Notes: generated from the sequence alone by a model not told the origin. A DNA stretch of 64,000 nt from Rhodobiaceae bacterium UBA4490 (GCA_002389665.1 DGNO01000005.1:147292-211291); one strand, 5' to 3'; positions 26,467-36,744 are shown, counted from the stretch's first letter. A program made the numbers and translations.

Positions 26467-27339
26467 ATGAGTGACATTCGCAAAAATCCGTTTTTTCACC
26501 CGGTCACCGGCGGCCTGACGCTGGTAGCGGCGCTGACCCTTTTGGGGGTAGGCGCATTTGTGAATGCGCCTGAGCCTGTCGCTGCGGCGCAGACCCCGGC
26601 GCAAAGCGCGGCGAGTGATTGGGTCGATCATGATTATGCGAAAGTCAGACTGGTTTCGGCGCAAACGGAAATTGGTGATGGCGCGCTTTTGCTGGGCGTC
26701 GAGATCGCGCTCGACAAGGGCTGGAAAACCTATTGGCGTTATCCGGGCGATTCCGGCCTGCCGCCGCGTTTCGATTGGTCGGGTTCTGAAAATTTAAAAG
26801 CGGCCGAAACGCTTTGGCCGGCGCCGGAAAAGTTTACGCAGCCCGATACGACCTACGGATATAAAAAGCACGTCATTCTGCCCGTGCGGGTGGAGGCGGC
26901 GGAAAAAGGCGAGCCGCTGAAACTGTCGCTCGCCTTCTCTTACGGATTTTGCGACGAGATTTGTGTGCCCGCCGATGCCGCCTTCGACATGACGTTGATG
27001 CCGGGTGAAGGAGAACGCAGCGTCGAGGCGGCGGAGATCGAAACCTTCGAGGCGCGCGTGCCCGAGGCGCTTTCCGCGCGCGGCAGCCGCGCCACGGCCC
27101 GGCTTGAAAATGAAAACAAGCTGGAACTTCTTCTGGAGGGCGGTAACGGTGCACCGCCCGTGCTCATTGTCGACGGACCGAAGGGCGTTTATTTTGCCGA
27201 GGCCGAGCTTGAGCATATCGGCGAGCCTTCACGCTATACGGTCGAGCTTGACGCGGGACGCGACATTACCGGCGAAATGCTGAACCTTACTTTCCTTGCA
27301 GGCGGCAAAGCCTGGGAAGAGCGTGTCGAGATCCGCTAA
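26467..27339 (+). CDS. Periplasmic DsbD alpha-domain-like protein
   Basis: 290-aa exported protein. An N-terminal hydrophobic signal (TLVAALTLLGVGAFVNA) is followed by a domain like the periplasmic N-terminal part of DsbD/ScsB: GWKTYWRYPGDSGLPPRFDW, YGYKKHVILPVRV and the cysteine pair FCDEICVP. No membrane thiol-transporter domain follows, so only the periplasmic unit is present. It may relay thiol equivalents or be a thiol-regulated chaperone (inference). A peroxiredoxin gene follows 134 nt downstream, hinting at shared redox physiology. Confidence 0.87.
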   Translation: MSDIRKNPFFHPVTGGLTLVAALTLLGVGAFVNAPEPVAAAQTPAQSAASDWVDHDYAKVRLVSAQTEIGDGALLLGVEIALDKGWKTYWRYPGDSGLPPRFDWSGSENLKAAETLWPAPEKFTQPDTTYGYKKHVILPVRVEAAEKGEPLKLSLAFSYGFCDEICVPADAAFDMTLMPGEGERSVEAAEIETFEARVPEALSARGSRATARLENENKLELLLEGGNGAPPVLIVDGPKGVYFAEAELEHIGEPSRYTVELDAGRDITGEMLNLTFLAGGKAWEERVEIR

Positions 27340-27473
27340 GGGTTTCTCGCCTTTGTTTCCGGTCTTCTCCTTGGCCTAAGCGGCGATAAAGGGTTAAATG
27401 GCGCATCGGAATTTCCGGGCACCGGCCCGATAAAAGTTCATATGCCCGAACCTACCTGAAAGGAGGCCCCTCT

Positions 27474-27959
27474 ATGACGATCGCAGTAGGAGAGAAGCTG
27501 CCGGAAGTAACGCTGATGCAGCTCACCGATAAAGGCCCCGCGCCGGTTAAAACCTCGGAGCTTTTCGGCGGCAAGAAAGTCGTCGTCTTCGCGCTTCCCG
27601 GCGCCTTCACGCCGACCTGTTCCAACCAGCACCTGCCGGGCTTCATCGAGAAGGCTGCCGACATCAAAGCGAAGGGTGTCGATGCCATCGCCTGTCTTTC
27701 CGTCAATGACGCTTTCGTCATGGGCGCTTGGGGCAAGCAGCAGGGCGCGGGCGATGCGGTTTTGATGCTGGGCGATGGCAATGGCGATTTCGCCGCCAAG
27801 ACCGGCCTCGATTTTGATGGTTCGGGCTTCGGTATGGGCCGGCGCTCGCAGCGCTATTCCATGATCGTGGAAGACGGTGTGGTCAAGCAGCTGAATGTGG
27901 AGCCCAATCCGGGCGAGGCGAAAGTGTCGGGCGCCGAGACGATCCTCTCTCAGCTTTAA
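27474..27959 (+). CDS. Peroxiredoxin, Prx5 type
   Basis: 161-aa thiol peroxidase reducing hydrogen peroxide and organic peroxides. The peroxidatic cysteine sits in PGAFTPTCSNQHLPGF (~46-54 region). The CLSVNDAFVMGAWGKQ and GMGRRSQRYSMIVEDGVV segments identify the AhpE/Prx5-like subgroup; no glutaredoxin domain is fused. Excellent ribosome-binding site AAGGAGG before the ATG implies high expression. A strong intrinsic terminator follows immediately (27981-28010). Confidence 0.95.
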   Translation: MTIAVGEKLPEVTLMQLTDKGPAPVKTSELFGGKKVVVFALPGAFTPTCSNQHLPGFIEKAADIKAKGVDAIACLSVNDAFVMGAWGKQQGAGDAVLMLGDGNGDFAAKTGLDFDGSGFGMGRRSQRYSMIVEDGVVKQLNVEPNPGEAKVSGAETILSQL

Positions 27960-27980
27960 GATACGGCTTTCGAGAAAAGC

Positions 27981-28010
27981 AAAAGGCCGCCTTCCGGGGC
28001 GGCCTTTTTT
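27981..28010 (+). terminator. Intrinsic terminator after the peroxiredoxin gene
   Basis: AAAAGGCCGCC stem, TTCCG loop region and GGCGGCCTTTTTT: a GC-rich hairpin followed by six T. The A-rich 5' side also lets it serve the converging rnhA transcript. Confidence 0.92.
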
Positions 28011-28018
28011 GTTTGGGA

Positions 28019-28453
28019 CTAACGATAAGCTTCGATGCCGGAGCGGGCCAGCGCATCGGCGCGCTCGTTTTCCGGATGCCCGTCATGGCCCTTCACCCAG
28101 TGCCATTCGATCTCATGGGCGGCAAGGGCCGCATCGAGCCGCTTCCACAGATCCTCGTTTTTCACCGGCTTCTTGGCGGCGTTCTTCCAGCCATTGCGTT
28201 TCCAGTTATGGATCCATTTCGTGATGCCGTCGCGCACGTAAGTGGAATCTGTATAAAGCGCGACTTTCGAGGACCGCTTCAAGGCTTCCAGCGCGCGTAT
28301 CGCGGCCATCAATTCCATGCGGTTATTCGTCGTCTCCGCCTCGCCGCCGGAAAGTTCTTTTTCCACGCCGTTATAGATCATCAGCGCGCCCCAGCCGCCG
28401 GGTCCCGGATTGCCCGAACAGGCGCCGTCCGTATAAATCTCGACTGTACTCAT
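28019..28453 (-). CDS. rnhA: Ribonuclease HI
   Basis: 144-aa enzyme cleaving RNA in RNA-DNA hybrids. All acidic catalytic residues are present: [17 protein letters not shown] (Asp8), [12 protein letters not shown] (Glu), YTDSTYV (Asp) and the C-terminal ERADALA (Asp). Length is standard. It is the last gene of ispH-thrB-rnhA; its ATG overlaps the thrB stop by 4 nt. A second, unrelated RNase H (type II) is encoded at 48416-49069. Confidence 0.97.
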   Translation of the reverse strand: MSTVEIYTDGACSGNPGPGGWGALMIYNGVEKELSGGEAETTNNRMELMAAIRALEALKRSSKVALYTDSTYVRDGITKWIHNWKRNGWKNAAKKPVKNEDLWKRLDAALAAHEIEWHWVKGHDGHPENERADALARSGIEAYR

Positions 28454-29415
28454 TCATCTATTCCGTAAGCGGCGGCGGATTTGACGTCGCGGTGAAAGCG
28501 CAGCCGCTTCCAATAATCGCGCGGGTCCTTCGGCTTGACGAGCGCGCCGGGCGGCTGGTTCAGCCAATCGTAAAGCCGCGTGAGAAGAAAGCGCAGCGTG
28601 CTGCCGCGGGCAAGGATCGGCAGGGCTTTGAGCTCGGCCTCCGTCAAGGGGCGCACTTGCTGATAGGCCTGAAACAGCGCCCGCGCCTTTGTCGCATTGA
28701 ACGCGCCGTCTTTTTCAAAGCACCAGGCATTCAGGCAGATGGCAAGGTCATAGGCAAAAGCGTCGGTGCAGGCGAAATAGAAATCGATAAGGCCCGACAG
28801 TTCGTCGTGAATGAAGAAAACATTGTCGGGAAAAGCATCGGCATGAATGACGCCGCGCGGCAGATCCTGCGGCCAGATTTTTTCCAGCGCACTCAGCTCG
28901 GCTTCAATGTCGCGGGCAAGCCCTTTTTGCACTTCGTCCGCGCGCCCTTCGCAGGATAGGTAAAGCGGGCGCCACTGATCGACGCTGAGACTATTGGCGC
29001 GGGTCAGGGGAAAGTCCTCACCTGCCAGATGAAAGCGGGCCATGGCAGCGCCAAGCTCCCGGCAATGTTTGGCCTGAGGCCGGTGGACGGACATGCCTTC
29101 GAGAAACGAAATGATAGCGGCGGGCCGCCCGGCAAGCTCGCCCAGAAATTCGCCGTCGCGGCGCTTGATCGGCACCGGGCATTTCAGCCCCTTGGCGGCC
29201 AGATGGTTCATGAGGCCGAGAAAGAAGGGCAGGTCTTCAGCATGGACGCGCTTTTCATAAAGCGTGAGGATGAAACTGCCACCATCGGTATGCAGCATGA
29301 AGTTGGAGTTCTCCACGCCCTCAGCAATGCCCTTGCAGGAGAGGAGCCCACCGATTTCATATTCCGTAAGGAACGCTTCGAGCGCTTCGTCGCTGACTTC
29401 CGTATAAACCGCCAT
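28450..29415 (-). CDS. thrB: Homoserine kinase, APH-fold type
   Basis: 321-aa kinase phosphorylating homoserine, substrate supplier for ThrC. It belongs to the ThrB type with aminoglycoside-phosphotransferase fold rather than the GHMP type: [25 protein letters not shown] (split: [22 protein letters not shown]), the catalytic loop [14 protein letters not shown] and metal-binding [19 protein letters not shown]. Eight nt separate it from the upstream ispH stop, and it overlaps rnhA by 4 nt. The ispH-thrB-rnhA order is widespread in alphaproteobacteria. Confidence 0.95.
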   Translation of the reverse strand: MAVYTEVSDEALEAFLTEYEIGGLLSCKGIAEGVENSNFMLHTDGGSFILTLYEKRVHAEDLPFFLGLMNHLAAKGLKCPVPIKRRDGEFLGELAGRPAAIISFLEGMSVHRPQAKHCRELGAAMARFHLAGEDFPLTRANSLSVDQWRPLYLSCEGRADEVQKGLARDIEAELSALEKIWPQDLPRGVIHADAFPDNVFFIHDELSGLIDFYFACTDAFAYDLAICLNAWCFEKDGAFNATKARALFQAYQQVRPLTEAELKALPILARGSTLRFLLTRLYDWLNQPPGALVKPKDPRDYWKRLRFHRDVKSAAAYGIDE

Positions 29416-29423
29416 GCCCCTGC

Positions 29424-30395
29424 CTATCCCATCAATGCGCGGGGCAGTTTAAAGCTCACATTCTCTTCCGTCACGGAGAGCGTTTCGACGGTGACGTTAT
29501 AATGCGCGCGGAAAGCGTCGATCACTTCCTCAACGAGGATTTCCGGCGCCGAGGCACCGGCCGTGATGCCGACCCGGCGCGCGCCGGCAAGGCGGGGCCA
29601 GTCGATATCGCCCGCCCGCTGTACCAGCATGGAGCGCGTGCAGCCGGCCCGTTCGGCAACTTCCACAAGGCGCATGGAGTTCGACGAATTAGGCGCGCCG
29701 ATGACGAGGAGCGCATCCGCCCCGCCGCCGTCTTGTGCGGTCATGGCCTTGACCGCGGCCTGCCGGTTCGTGGTCGCATAGCAGATGTCTTCCTTATGCG
29801 GCGCGGCGATCCCCGGAAAGCGGCGCTGCAGCACGGCGACGATGGAGGCCGTATCATCGACGGAAAGCGTCGTCTGCGTGATGAAGGCGAGCTTGTCCGG
29901 GTTCTTGGGTTCGAAGGCTTCGGCATCCGCCACCGTTTCGATCAGCGCCACGGCGCCCTCCGGGAGCTGGCCCATCGTGCCGATGACTTCCGGATGGCCG
30001 GCATGGCCGATCAGCACGATCTCGCGCCCCGCCTCGAAATGGCGCTCGGCTTCCACATGCACTTTGGAGACGAGCGGGCAGGTGGCATCGAGATAAAAGA
30101 GATTGCGCGCCTCGGCCGTGGCCGGTACCGATTTCGGCACGCCGTGCGCGGAAAAGATCACGCGGGCATCGTCCGGAATTTCATCGAGCTCTTCGACGAA
30201 GATCGCGCCCTTGCGCTCCAGGTCTTCCACTACATAGCGGTTATGCACGATTTCGTGGCGCACATAGACGGGTGGTCCGTATTTCACCAGCGCCTGCTCG
30301 ACGATTTGGATCGCCCGGTCGACGCCAGCGCAAAAGCCGCGCGGATTAGCGAGCAGCAGCGTGATTGGCGGGAGGTCTTTGGGGGCCTGATCCAT
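29424..30395 (-). CDS. ispH: 4-hydroxy-3-methylbut-2-enyl diphosphate reductase
   Basis: 323-aa Fe-S enzyme, last step of the MEP pathway, making IPP and DMAPP. The three cluster cysteines are in [15 protein letters not shown] (~22), [13 protein letters not shown] (~110) and [10 protein letters not shown] (~208); the substrate Glu/Thr and [11 protein letters not shown] motifs are present. Length is normal. Products feed the polyprenyl synthase, CtaB and UbiA chemistry also encoded in this window. Confidence 0.97.
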   Translation of the reverse strand: MDQAPKDLPPITLLLANPRGFCAGVDRAIQIVEQALVKYGPPVYVRHEIVHNRYVVEDLERKGAIFVEELDEIPDDARVIFSAHGVPKSVPATAEARNLFYLDATCPLVSKVHVEAERHFEAGREIVLIGHAGHPEVIGTMGQLPEGAVALIETVADAEAFEPKNPDKLAFITQTTLSVDDTASIVAVLQRRFPGIAAPHKEDICYATTNRQAAVKAMTAQDGGGADALLVIGAPNSSNSMRLVEVAERAGCTRSMLVQRAGDIDWPRLAGARRVGITAGASAPEILVEEVIDAFRAHYNVTVETLSVTEENVSFKLPRALMG

Positions 30396-30627
30396 CGTCT
30401 AAGCTCAAGGTCGCATGAAAAGGGTTTCGAGTGCCGCCAGCGTGAAAAGCTTTCACCGCGGGGCGCCGCACCTTGTGGGGCCGCTGGCCCTTCGGTAAAG
30501 TGCACGGGCTTGGCCGCGCCGGCCGCCAACAGGCGAATCTGAGGGTAATAGAGGGCCGAGGCCTGATAAAGTCAAGGAACGAGCACGCGCCCGGCCGGGC
30601 AGGTGCCGCCAGCAAGAGAGAGCGGAA

Positions 30628-31215
30628 ATGGGAAAGAGCGGTCTAGCGCCGATCCGGAAGCGTGAGAACACCCCGAAGGGCCGTCTGGCCGCATTTGCCG
30701 CGATGGGCGCTCTTGCCGCCGCTCTGGCAGGCTGCGCCTCCGAGGCGGAGCGGGAAAAGCTCGCCAGTCTTCCTTGCCCGAGCGTGGGCATTCTGGCCGA
30801 TACCGAAACCCTTACCGTTTATGAGGGTAATGGCCGCGATATTACCGATGTGGTGGTGAGTGCGGAGATCGAAGAGGCGGTGACGGCCTGCGAATACGAT
30901 CTCGATGACGGCATTATTTATGTGGATATCGCCTTCCGCGGCACGGCGGATTTGGGCCCTGCGGCCACCTCGCGCCAGGTGAAGGTGCCGGTCTTCATAG
31001 CGCTGACCGAAACTTCTTCACGCGTTTTGCGCAAGGAAGTGCGCGAGCTGACCCTTTCCTTCGGCGGGGCGAGCCGGAAGGTCGGTTTCGTCCATTCCAT
31101 CGAGGAGACGAAAGTGCCCTATGTGCCGCCTTTCGACGGCTCGGCCTATGAAATGCTGGTGGGCTTTCAGCTGACGAAAGACCAGCTTGAGGCAAACCGG
31201 ACCGAGGGCCGCTAA
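30628..31215 (+). CDS. Putative lipoprotein, unknown function
   Basis: 195-aa protein with an N-terminal basic region, a hydrophobic stretch (LAAFAAMGALAAALAGC) and a lipobox with Cys36, predicting a lipid-anchored envelope protein. The mature part is a beta-rich domain (GILADTETLTVYEGNGRD, VVVSAEIEEAVTACEYD, VPVFIALTETSSRVLRKEV). I recall similar lipoproteins in alphaproteobacteria but no function. ATG start after GCGGAA. Flanked by ispH (divergent) and the glycine riboswitch. Confidence 0.85.
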   Translation: MGKSGLAPIRKRENTPKGRLAAFAAMGALAAALAGCASEAEREKLASLPCPSVGILADTETLTVYEGNGRDITDVVVSAEIEEAVTACEYDLDDGIIYVDIAFRGTADLGPAATSRQVKVPVFIALTETSSRVLRKEVRELTLSFGGASRKVGFVHSIEETKVPYVPPFDGSAYEMLVGFQLTKDQLEANRTEGR

Positions 31216-31303
31216 AAGCCCCGGAAAGCCGCTTTTCAGCGCCGCTGACGCCGATTCGGGCCGCTGGATGGCCTTCGTGGCCCTCGCATTTCCCGCGGAA
31301 TCT

Positions 31304-31333
31304 CAGGGCCTTTTGCAAGGCGCGCAGGCCCTG
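31304..31333. other. Inverted repeat upstream of the glycine riboswitch promoter
   Basis: CAGGGCC (31304-31310) and GGCCCTG (31327-31333), 16-nt loop, between the lipoprotein gene and the riboswitch promoter. TTTT lies just after the left arm, not the right. Possible terminator for the lipoprotein transcript. Confidence 0.35.
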
Positions 31334-31344
31334 CCCGGAAGCAA

Positions 31345-31372
31345 TTGACTCCTGCCGCTTGCCGCCTATCAT
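31345..31372 (+). promoter_or_regulatory. Promoter of the glycine cleavage operon
   Basis: -35 TTGACT (31345-31350), 16-nt spacer, -10 TATCAT (31367-31372). It predicts transcription starting near 31379, about 10 nt before the first conserved base of the riboswitch, which fits well. Confidence 0.7.
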
Positions 31373-31388
31373 CCCGGCACATACAGAA

Positions 31389-31604
31389 GATCTCTGCGGG
31401 AGAGACCGGCCCTGCCCGAAAGGCAGCCCGGCGCCGAAGGAGCAACCGCCCCGGAAACTCTCAGGCAAAAGGACCGCAGAAGGATGGCACTCTGGAAAGC
31501 AGGCCGCGCCTTTTAAGCTGCGCGTGGGCCTCACCGAAGGAGTAAGCCCGGCGCGCCGCGTGAGCCGGGTCAAATCTCTCAGGTAGATGGGACAGAGGGG
31601 GCAC
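31389..31604 (+). ncRNA. Tandem glycine riboswitch
   Basis: Two consecutive glycine aptamers. The first (~31389-31496) shows GCGGGAGAGACC, GCGCCGAAGGAGCAA, AAACTCTCAGGCAAAAGGACCGC and CTCTGG. The second (~31497-31604) shows CACCGAAGGAGTAAGCC, AAATCTCTCAGGTAGATGGGACAGAGG. These GCCGAAGGAG and CTCTCAGG cores are the hallmark conserved bases. It lies directly upstream of gcvT, ~59 nt from the start, and presumably turns on the cleavage operon when glycine is plentiful. No long U-tract terminator is obvious between aptamer and gcvT, so translational control is as likely as transcriptional. Confidence 0.95.
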
Positions 31605-31662
31605 TGCTTTAAGCCGCAAGGTTTGGGGCGGTCCCGCTCAATTACCGTGAAAGGTGCGTCCC

Positions 31663-32820
31663 ATGGGTGAGAGTTCAGCCGCGGCAACTCCTGAAGATTT
31701 GAAGATAACGCCGCTGCATGGCCTGCACCTGGAGCTGGGCGCGCGCATGGTGCCCTTCGCGGGCTATGACATGCCCGTGCAATATCCCAAAGGCGTGCTC
31801 GGCGAACATGTGCACACGCGCGAGGCGGCGGGCCTTTTCGATGTCTCCCATATGGGCCAGGCGCGCCTGAAAGGCCCGGACCATGAAACTGTGGCCGCCG
31901 CCCTTGAAGCGCTGGCGCCGGGCAATTTCAAAGGCCTTGGAGCGGGCCGCCAGGTCTATTCCCTGCTTTTGACGGATAAAGGCACGATCGTGGATGATTT
32001 CATGGTCGCCCGCCCCGCAGCGCCCGAAGAGGAGGGCTCACTCCTTCTTGTCGTCAATGCCGCCTGCAAGGAAAAGGACTACGCTTATATCGCCGCCCGC
32101 CTGCCGGAAAATGTGACGCTGGAGCCGCTGGAAGATCTGGCGCTTCTCGCCCTGCAGGGCCCGCGCGCTGGCGACGTGCTGGCCCGCCATGCGCGGCAAG
32201 CCGCCGAGATGATTTTCATGGATGCGCGGCGCGGCACTTTTGACGGGATTGCCTGCCATCTGACCCGCGCCGGCTATACGGGCGAGGACGGGTTCGAGAT
32301 TTCCGTTGCCGCGGATAAGGCCGAGGCGGTAGCCCGCGCGCTGCTTGCTCATGAAGAAGTCGAGCCCATCGGCCTTGGCGCCCGCGATTCGCTGCGCCTT
32401 GAAGCCGGGCTCTGCCTTTACGGCCATGATATTGACGAAACGACCACACCTATCGAGGCGGCGCTGAATTGGGCGATCCCGAAGCGCCGGCGCGAGGAAG
32501 GCGGCTTTCCGGGTGCCGAAACCATTTTGGATCAGCTTAAAAACGGCGCGCCTTCAAAGCGGGTCGGCATTCTGCCCGATGGCAAGGCGCCGGCGCGCGA
32601 GGGCACGGAAATTTTCTCTACCTCGGGTGAGAAACTCGGTGTTGTAACGAGCGGGGGCTTCGGCCCCAGCGTCGGCGGGCCGATTGCCATGGGCTATGTG
32701 CAAACGGGCGCAAGTGATGTGAGTACCGAAGTCGTGCTGATGGTGAGAGGGAAAGAGCGGCCCGCGCATGTTGCGCCGCTTCCCTTCGTTGCTCAGCGCT
32801 ATTACCGCGGAAAAAAGTAA
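31663..32820 (+). CDS. gcvT: Glycine cleavage T protein (aminomethyltransferase)
   Basis: 385-aa tetrahydrofolate-dependent aminomethyltransferase that takes the methylene group from the H-protein arm. Features: [25 protein letters not shown] (split: [17 protein letters not shown]), LFDVSHMGQ, the [10 protein letters not shown] folate-binding part and [20 protein letters not shown] with its Asp/Arg. The ATG at 31663 was chosen: GAAAGG lies 8 nt upstream; the frame is open from a GTG at 31654. First gene after the glycine riboswitch; gcvH follows after 46 nt. Confidence 0.96.
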   Translation: MGESSAAATPEDLKITPLHGLHLELGARMVPFAGYDMPVQYPKGVLGEHVHTREAAGLFDVSHMGQARLKGPDHETVAAALEALAPGNFKGLGAGRQVYSLLLTDKGTIVDDFMVARPAAPEEEGSLLLVVNAACKEKDYAYIAARLPENVTLEPLEDLALLALQGPRAGDVLARHARQAAEMIFMDARRGTFDGIACHLTRAGYTGEDGFEISVAADKAEAVARALLAHEEVEPIGLGARDSLRLEAGLCLYGHDIDETTTPIEAALNWAIPKRRREEGGFPGAETILDQLKNGAPSKRVGILPDGKAPAREGTEIFSTSGEKLGVVTSGGFGPSVGGPIAMGYVQTGASDVSTEVVLMVRGKERPAHVAPLPFVAQRYYRGKK

Positions 32821-32866
32821 ACAGAAACGGCCTCACAGAGGCAGGACTAACAAGGGACTGAGGGCA

Positions 32867-33244
32867 ATGAGCGATATTCGCTTTACGAAAGATCACGAAT
32901 GGGTGCTGGTCGATGGGGACACGGCCACGATCGGCATTTCCGATTACGCGCAGGAACAGCTTGGCGATGTCGTCTTCGTTGAACTGCCCGATATCGGCAA
33001 GACGCTGGAGCAGGGCGATGAGGCGGCGGTGGTCGAATCCGTCAAGGCGGCGAGCGAGGTCTATGCGCCTGTTTCCGGTGAAGTGATTGAAGTGAACGAA
33101 GAACTGGAAGCTGCCCCCGGCCGCGTCAATGAGGATGCGATGGGCGAGGGCTGGTTCGTCAAACTCAAGCTGACCGACGAAGACGAGCTTGACGATCTGA
33201 TGGACGAAGCCGCTTACGCAAAATACATCAAAGAGCTGGACTGA
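32867..33244 (+). CDS. gcvH: Glycine cleavage H protein
   Basis: 125-aa lipoyl carrier protein shuttling the aminomethyl group between P, T and L proteins. The lipoylation lysine is in [17 protein letters not shown] (~63). The start [20 protein letters not shown] and GDVVFVELP are typical. ATG at 32867 chosen; the frame is open further upstream inside the gcvT end. gcvPA starts 4 nt after its stop region. Confidence 0.97.
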   Translation: MSDIRFTKDHEWVLVDGDTATIGISDYAQEQLGDVVFVELPDIGKTLEQGDEAAVVESVKAASEVYAPVSGEVIEVNEELEAAPGRVNEDAMGEGWFVKLKLTDEDELDDLMDEAAYAKYIKELD

Positions 33245-33248
33245 TCAC

Positions 33249-34595
33249 ATGCGTTATCTCCCCCTGACGAAGGACGACCGGGCGCAAATGCTCGCGGCCA
33301 TCGGCGCGAAAAGCGTCGATGAGCTCTTCAAGGATGTGCCCGAGGCCGCGCGCCTGGGCGGGCTGATCGATCTGCCGCGCCGTCAGGGCGAGATGGAAGT
33401 CGAGCGCCAGCTTGCCGCCATGGCGGGTAAAAACATTGCGGCAAGCCAGGTCCCGTTCTTCGTCGGCGCCGGGGCGTACAAGCACCATATCCCGGCAACG
33501 GTGGATCATCTTATTCAGCGCTCGGAGTTTTTGACCTCCTATACGCCTTATCAGCCCGAGATCACGCAAGGCACGCTGCAATATCTCTTCGAGTTTCAAA
33601 CCCAGGTCGCCCTGCTGACCGGCATGGAAGTGGCCAATGCCTCCATGTATGACGGCTCGACGGCGTGCGGCGAGGCGGTGCTGATGGCGCACCGCGTCAC
33701 CAAGCGCAAGAAAGCCGTGCTATCCGGTAATCTGCATCCGCATTATCAGGACGTGGTGGCGAACCTTTCCGATTTCGGCAGCTATAAGCTCGTCACCGAG
33801 CCGCCATGCCCGAAAGGGACCGAAGGCCTTGCCGGCGAGATCGACGAGGAAACCTCCTGCGTGGTGGTGCAGAACCCGGATGTCTTCGGCCATGTGCGGG
33901 ATTTGAGCGCGCTTGCCGAGGCGGCCCATGCCAAAGGCGCACTGATGATCGTCGTCGTGCCGGAAATCGTCTCGCTCGGCCTTATTACGCCGCCCGGTGA
34001 AATGGGCGCGGATATCGTGGTGGGCGAGGGCCAGTCACTCGGCAACGGGCTGAATTTCGGCGGGCCTTATGTCGGGCTTTTTGCGGCGAAGCAGAAATTC
34101 GTGCGCCAGATGCCGGGCCGCCTGTGCGGGGAAACGGTGGATGCGGAAGGCAAGCGCGGCTTTGTGCTGACCCTTTCCACCCGCGAGCAGCATATCCGCC
34201 GCGAAAAAGCGACGAGTAACATCTGCACGAATTCGGGTCTCTGCTGTCTGGCTTTCACGATCCATCTCTCGCTCCTCGGCGAGGAAGGTTATACGCGCCT
34301 TGCGCGGATCAACCATGCAAATGCGGTGAAACTGGCAGACGCGCTTGGCGCGGTGCCGGGCGTGAAAGTGATGAACGAAACATTCTTCAACGAATTCACC
34401 ATCGAAACGCCGAAACCGGGCGCGGAAGTGATCGACGCGCTGGTGGAAAAAGGCGTGCTCGGCGGCGTGCCGCTTTCCCGCTTGATGCCCGGCAATGATG
34501 CGATGAAAAATCTGATCGCCGTTGCCTCGACCGAAGTGAACAGCGATCAGGACCGCGCCGCCTATGCGCGCGCGCTGAAGGAGGTGCTGGCATGA
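33249..34595 (+). CDS. gcvPA: Glycine dehydrogenase (decarboxylating) subunit 1
   Basis: 448-aa N-terminal half of the P protein, encoded separately as in many bacteria. Signatures: [18 protein letters not shown] at the start, [34 protein letters not shown] and [20 protein letters not shown]. It forms the alpha2beta2 decarboxylase with GcvPB; PLP is held by the partner subunit. Stop overlaps the gcvPB ATG by 4 nt. Confidence 0.96.
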   Translation: MRYLPLTKDDRAQMLAAIGAKSVDELFKDVPEAARLGGLIDLPRRQGEMEVERQLAAMAGKNIAASQVPFFVGAGAYKHHIPATVDHLIQRSEFLTSYTPYQPEITQGTLQYLFEFQTQVALLTGMEVANASMYDGSTACGEAVLMAHRVTKRKKAVLSGNLHPHYQDVVANLSDFGSYKLVTEPPCPKGTEGLAGEIDEETSCVVVQNPDVFGHVRDLSALAEAAHAKGALMIVVVPEIVSLGLITPPGEMGADIVVGEGQSLGNGLNFGGPYVGLFAAKQKFVRQMPGRLCGETVDAEGKRGFVLTLSTREQHIRREKATSNICTNSGLCCLAFTIHLSLLGEEGYTRLARINHANAVKLADALGAVPGVKVMNETFFNEFTIETPKPGAEVIDALVEKGVLGGVPLSRLMPGNDAMKNLIAVASTEVNSDQDRAAYARALKEVLA

Positions 34596-36172
34596 ACAGC
34601 ATGAACGCAAAAGGCCGGCCCACGGGCACGGGCGCGGAAACGGGCTTCACGCCCCATGAAACCTTCACCGGCAATCGAGGCCTTGTGCAGGAAGAGCCGC
34701 TGATTTTCGAACTCGACAGTCCCGGTGCCTCCGGCGTCGATCTGGACGAGCCGGAAGAGTTTGCGCCGCGCCTCGGCGCGGCGGCGCGGCAGGGACGGAT
34801 CGGCCTGCCGGGTCTCTCCGAGCCTGAAGTGATGCGCCATTATGTGCGTCTTTCGCAGAAGAACTACGCCATCGATAGCGGGCTTTATCCGCTCGGCTCC
34901 TGCACCATGAAGCACAATCCGCGCCTGAATGAGAAGATGGCGCGCCTGCCGGGCTTCGGCGATGTGCACCCCCTGCAGCCACAGCAGACGGTGCAGGGCG
35001 CATTGGAGCTTATCGACACGCTTGCCCATTGGCTGAAAGAGTTGACAGGTATGCCTGCCGTTGCCATGTCGCCCAAAGCGGGCGCACACGGCGAGCTTTG
35101 CGGGATGATGGCGATCGATGCGGCGCTGCGCGCGCGCGGCGAGGAAGGCACGCGCAAACGCGTGCTGGTGCCGGAATCGGCCCATGGCACGAACCCGGCA
35201 ACGGCGGCGCAGATCGGCTTTACCGTCGATTCCATTCCCGCCACCGACGACGGGCATGTGGATGTGGCAGCTTTCAAGGCAAAGCTCGGCCCCGATGTTG
35301 CCGCGATCATGCTGACGAACCCCAATACATGCGGCCTCTTCGAGCGCGATATCATCGAGATCGCCGATGCGGTGCATGAGGCGGGCGGCTATTTCTATTG
35401 CGACGGCGCAAATTTCAACGCCATTGCAGGGCGCGTGCGTCCTGGCGATCTCGGCGTCGATGCCATGCATATCAACCTGCATAAAACCTTCTCGACGCCT
35501 CATGGCGGGGGCGGGCCGGGGGCCGGGCCCGTGGTCCTCTCCGAGGCGCTTGCGCCTTTCGCGCCGCTGCCCTGGATCGTGCACGATAAAGGCGCTTACC
35601 GCGCCATCGAGCATGAGAGCGAAGGCACCGGCCAGCCTTTTGGCCGTATGACCGCGTTCCACGGCCAGATGGGGATGTTCGTGCGAGCGCTCTCCTATAT
35701 GCTTTCCCACGGCGCGGACGGTATCCGCCAGGCATCGGAAGATGCGGTTCTCTCGGCCAATTACATTCTGGCATCGCTGAAAGATGTGATGAGCGCGCCT
35801 TATGAAGGCCCGTGCATGCATGAAGCGCTTTTCGATGATAGTTTCCTGAAGGGAACGGGTGTCGAGACGCTGGATTTTGCCAAAGCGATGATCGATGAGG
35901 GCTATCACCCCATGACCATGTATTTCCCGCTGGTCGTGCATGGGGCGATGCTGATCGAGCCGACGGAATCGGAATCGAAAGACAGTCTCGATCTCTTCAT
36001 CGCAACGCTGCGCGATCTTGCCGAAAGCGCCAAGCGCGGCGAGACGGAACGCTTTTCCGGCGCGCCTTACCTTGCTCCGCGCCGCCGCCTCGATGAAACG
36101 CAGGCCGCCCGCAAGCCCATCCTGCGCTGGCAGCATGGGCGCAACGAACCGGCCTCGAAAGCGGCGGAGTGA
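34592..36172 (+). CDS. gcvPB: Glycine dehydrogenase (decarboxylating) subunit 2
   Basis: 526-aa PLP subunit of the glycine decarboxylase. The PLP lysine lies in [20 protein letters not shown]; the preceding [14 protein letters not shown] and [10 protein letters not shown] are classic. It oxidatively decarboxylates glycine and loads the remaining aminomethyl onto GcvH. Slightly long at the N-terminus ([15 protein letters not shown]) but within the family. The dihydrolipoyl dehydrogenase L protein is not in this window. Its TGA overlaps the next gene by 1 nt. Confidence 0.96.
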   Translation: MNSMNAKGRPTGTGAETGFTPHETFTGNRGLVQEEPLIFELDSPGASGVDLDEPEEFAPRLGAAARQGRIGLPGLSEPEVMRHYVRLSQKNYAIDSGLYPLGSCTMKHNPRLNEKMARLPGFGDVHPLQPQQTVQGALELIDTLAHWLKELTGMPAVAMSPKAGAHGELCGMMAIDAALRARGEEGTRKRVLVPESAHGTNPATAAQIGFTVDSIPATDDGHVDVAAFKAKLGPDVAAIMLTNPNTCGLFERDIIEIADAVHEAGGYFYCDGANFNAIAGRVRPGDLGVDAMHINLHKTFSTPHGGGGPGAGPVVLSEALAPFAPLPWIVHDKGAYRAIEHESEGTGQPFGRMTAFHGQMGMFVRALSYMLSHGADGIRQASEDAVLSANYILASLKDVMSAPYEGPCMHEALFDDSFLKGTGVETLDFAKAMIDEGYHPMTMYFPLVVHGAMLIEPTESESKDSLDLFIATLRDLAESAKRGETERFSGAPYLAPRRRLDETQAARKPILRWQHGRNEPASKAAE

Positions 36173-36744
36173 TGGAGAAGGCCGAGTTCATCCGCACCGT
36201 GTGCGAAAATCCGGTGAACCGCGCCATTCTCGAAAGACTGCCTGATTTGAAAGCGCCCGATGCCTGGCTGGTGTCGGGCGCTTTGTTTCAGACCTGCTGG
36301 AACGTCAAAACCGGCCGGCCCGTCGCTCATGGCATCAAGGATTACGACATCTTTTATTTTGGCGGTGTCGACCTTTCCTGGGAAGCGGAAGATGAGGTAA
36401 TCCGCCGCGCGAAGGCGCTCTTTGCCGACCTTGATGCCGAGATCGAAGTGAAGAACCAGGCGCGGGTACATCTTTGGTATGAAGAGCGCTTCGGCCTGCC
36501 TTATGCGCCGCTCAAAAGCGCCTGCGAGGGGATCGACCGGTTTCTGGCACTCGCCTGCAAGGTCGGATTGAAGCCGGATGGAGAAGGCGGCTATGAGCTT
36601 TATGCGCCGGATGGGCTCGCCGACATTGCGCAGATGCTGATCCGCCCGAATGTGACGGCGAATTTCGGCGCGCGCGAATATGAGCGCAAGGCCGCGCGCT
36701 GGAAAGCGGCCTGGCCGGAGCTGACAGTAGTCCCGCCCGCCTGA
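36172..36744 (+). CDS. Nucleotidyltransferase family protein (PF06042-like)
   Basis: 190-aa protein of the nucleotidyltransferase-fold family formerly named DUF925. The key motif is VAHGIKDYDIFYFGG (~55-69) with the paired Asp, preceded by WLVSGALFQTCWN, and followed by the family's EVKNQARVHLWYEERFG and a C-terminal NFGAREYERKAARWKA segment. Substrate unknown. I chose the ATG at 36172, which overlaps the gcvPB stop by one base; a GTG at 36169 is an alternative. It is thus translationally coupled to the glycine cleavage operon, an association I cannot explain. Confidence 0.87.
   Translation: MEKAEFIRTVCENPVNRAILERLPDLKAPDAWLVSGALFQTCWNVKTGRPVAHGIKDYDIFYFGGVDLSWEAEDEVIRRAKALFADLDAEIEVKNQARVHLWYEERFGLPYAPLKSACEGIDRFLALACKVGLKPDGEGGYELYAPDGLADIAQMLIRPNVTANFGAREYERKAARWKAAWPELTVVPPA

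Noticed and set aside
34562..36136. Long frame antisense to gcvPB
   Set aside because: No recognisable domain and complete overlap with a conserved enzyme.
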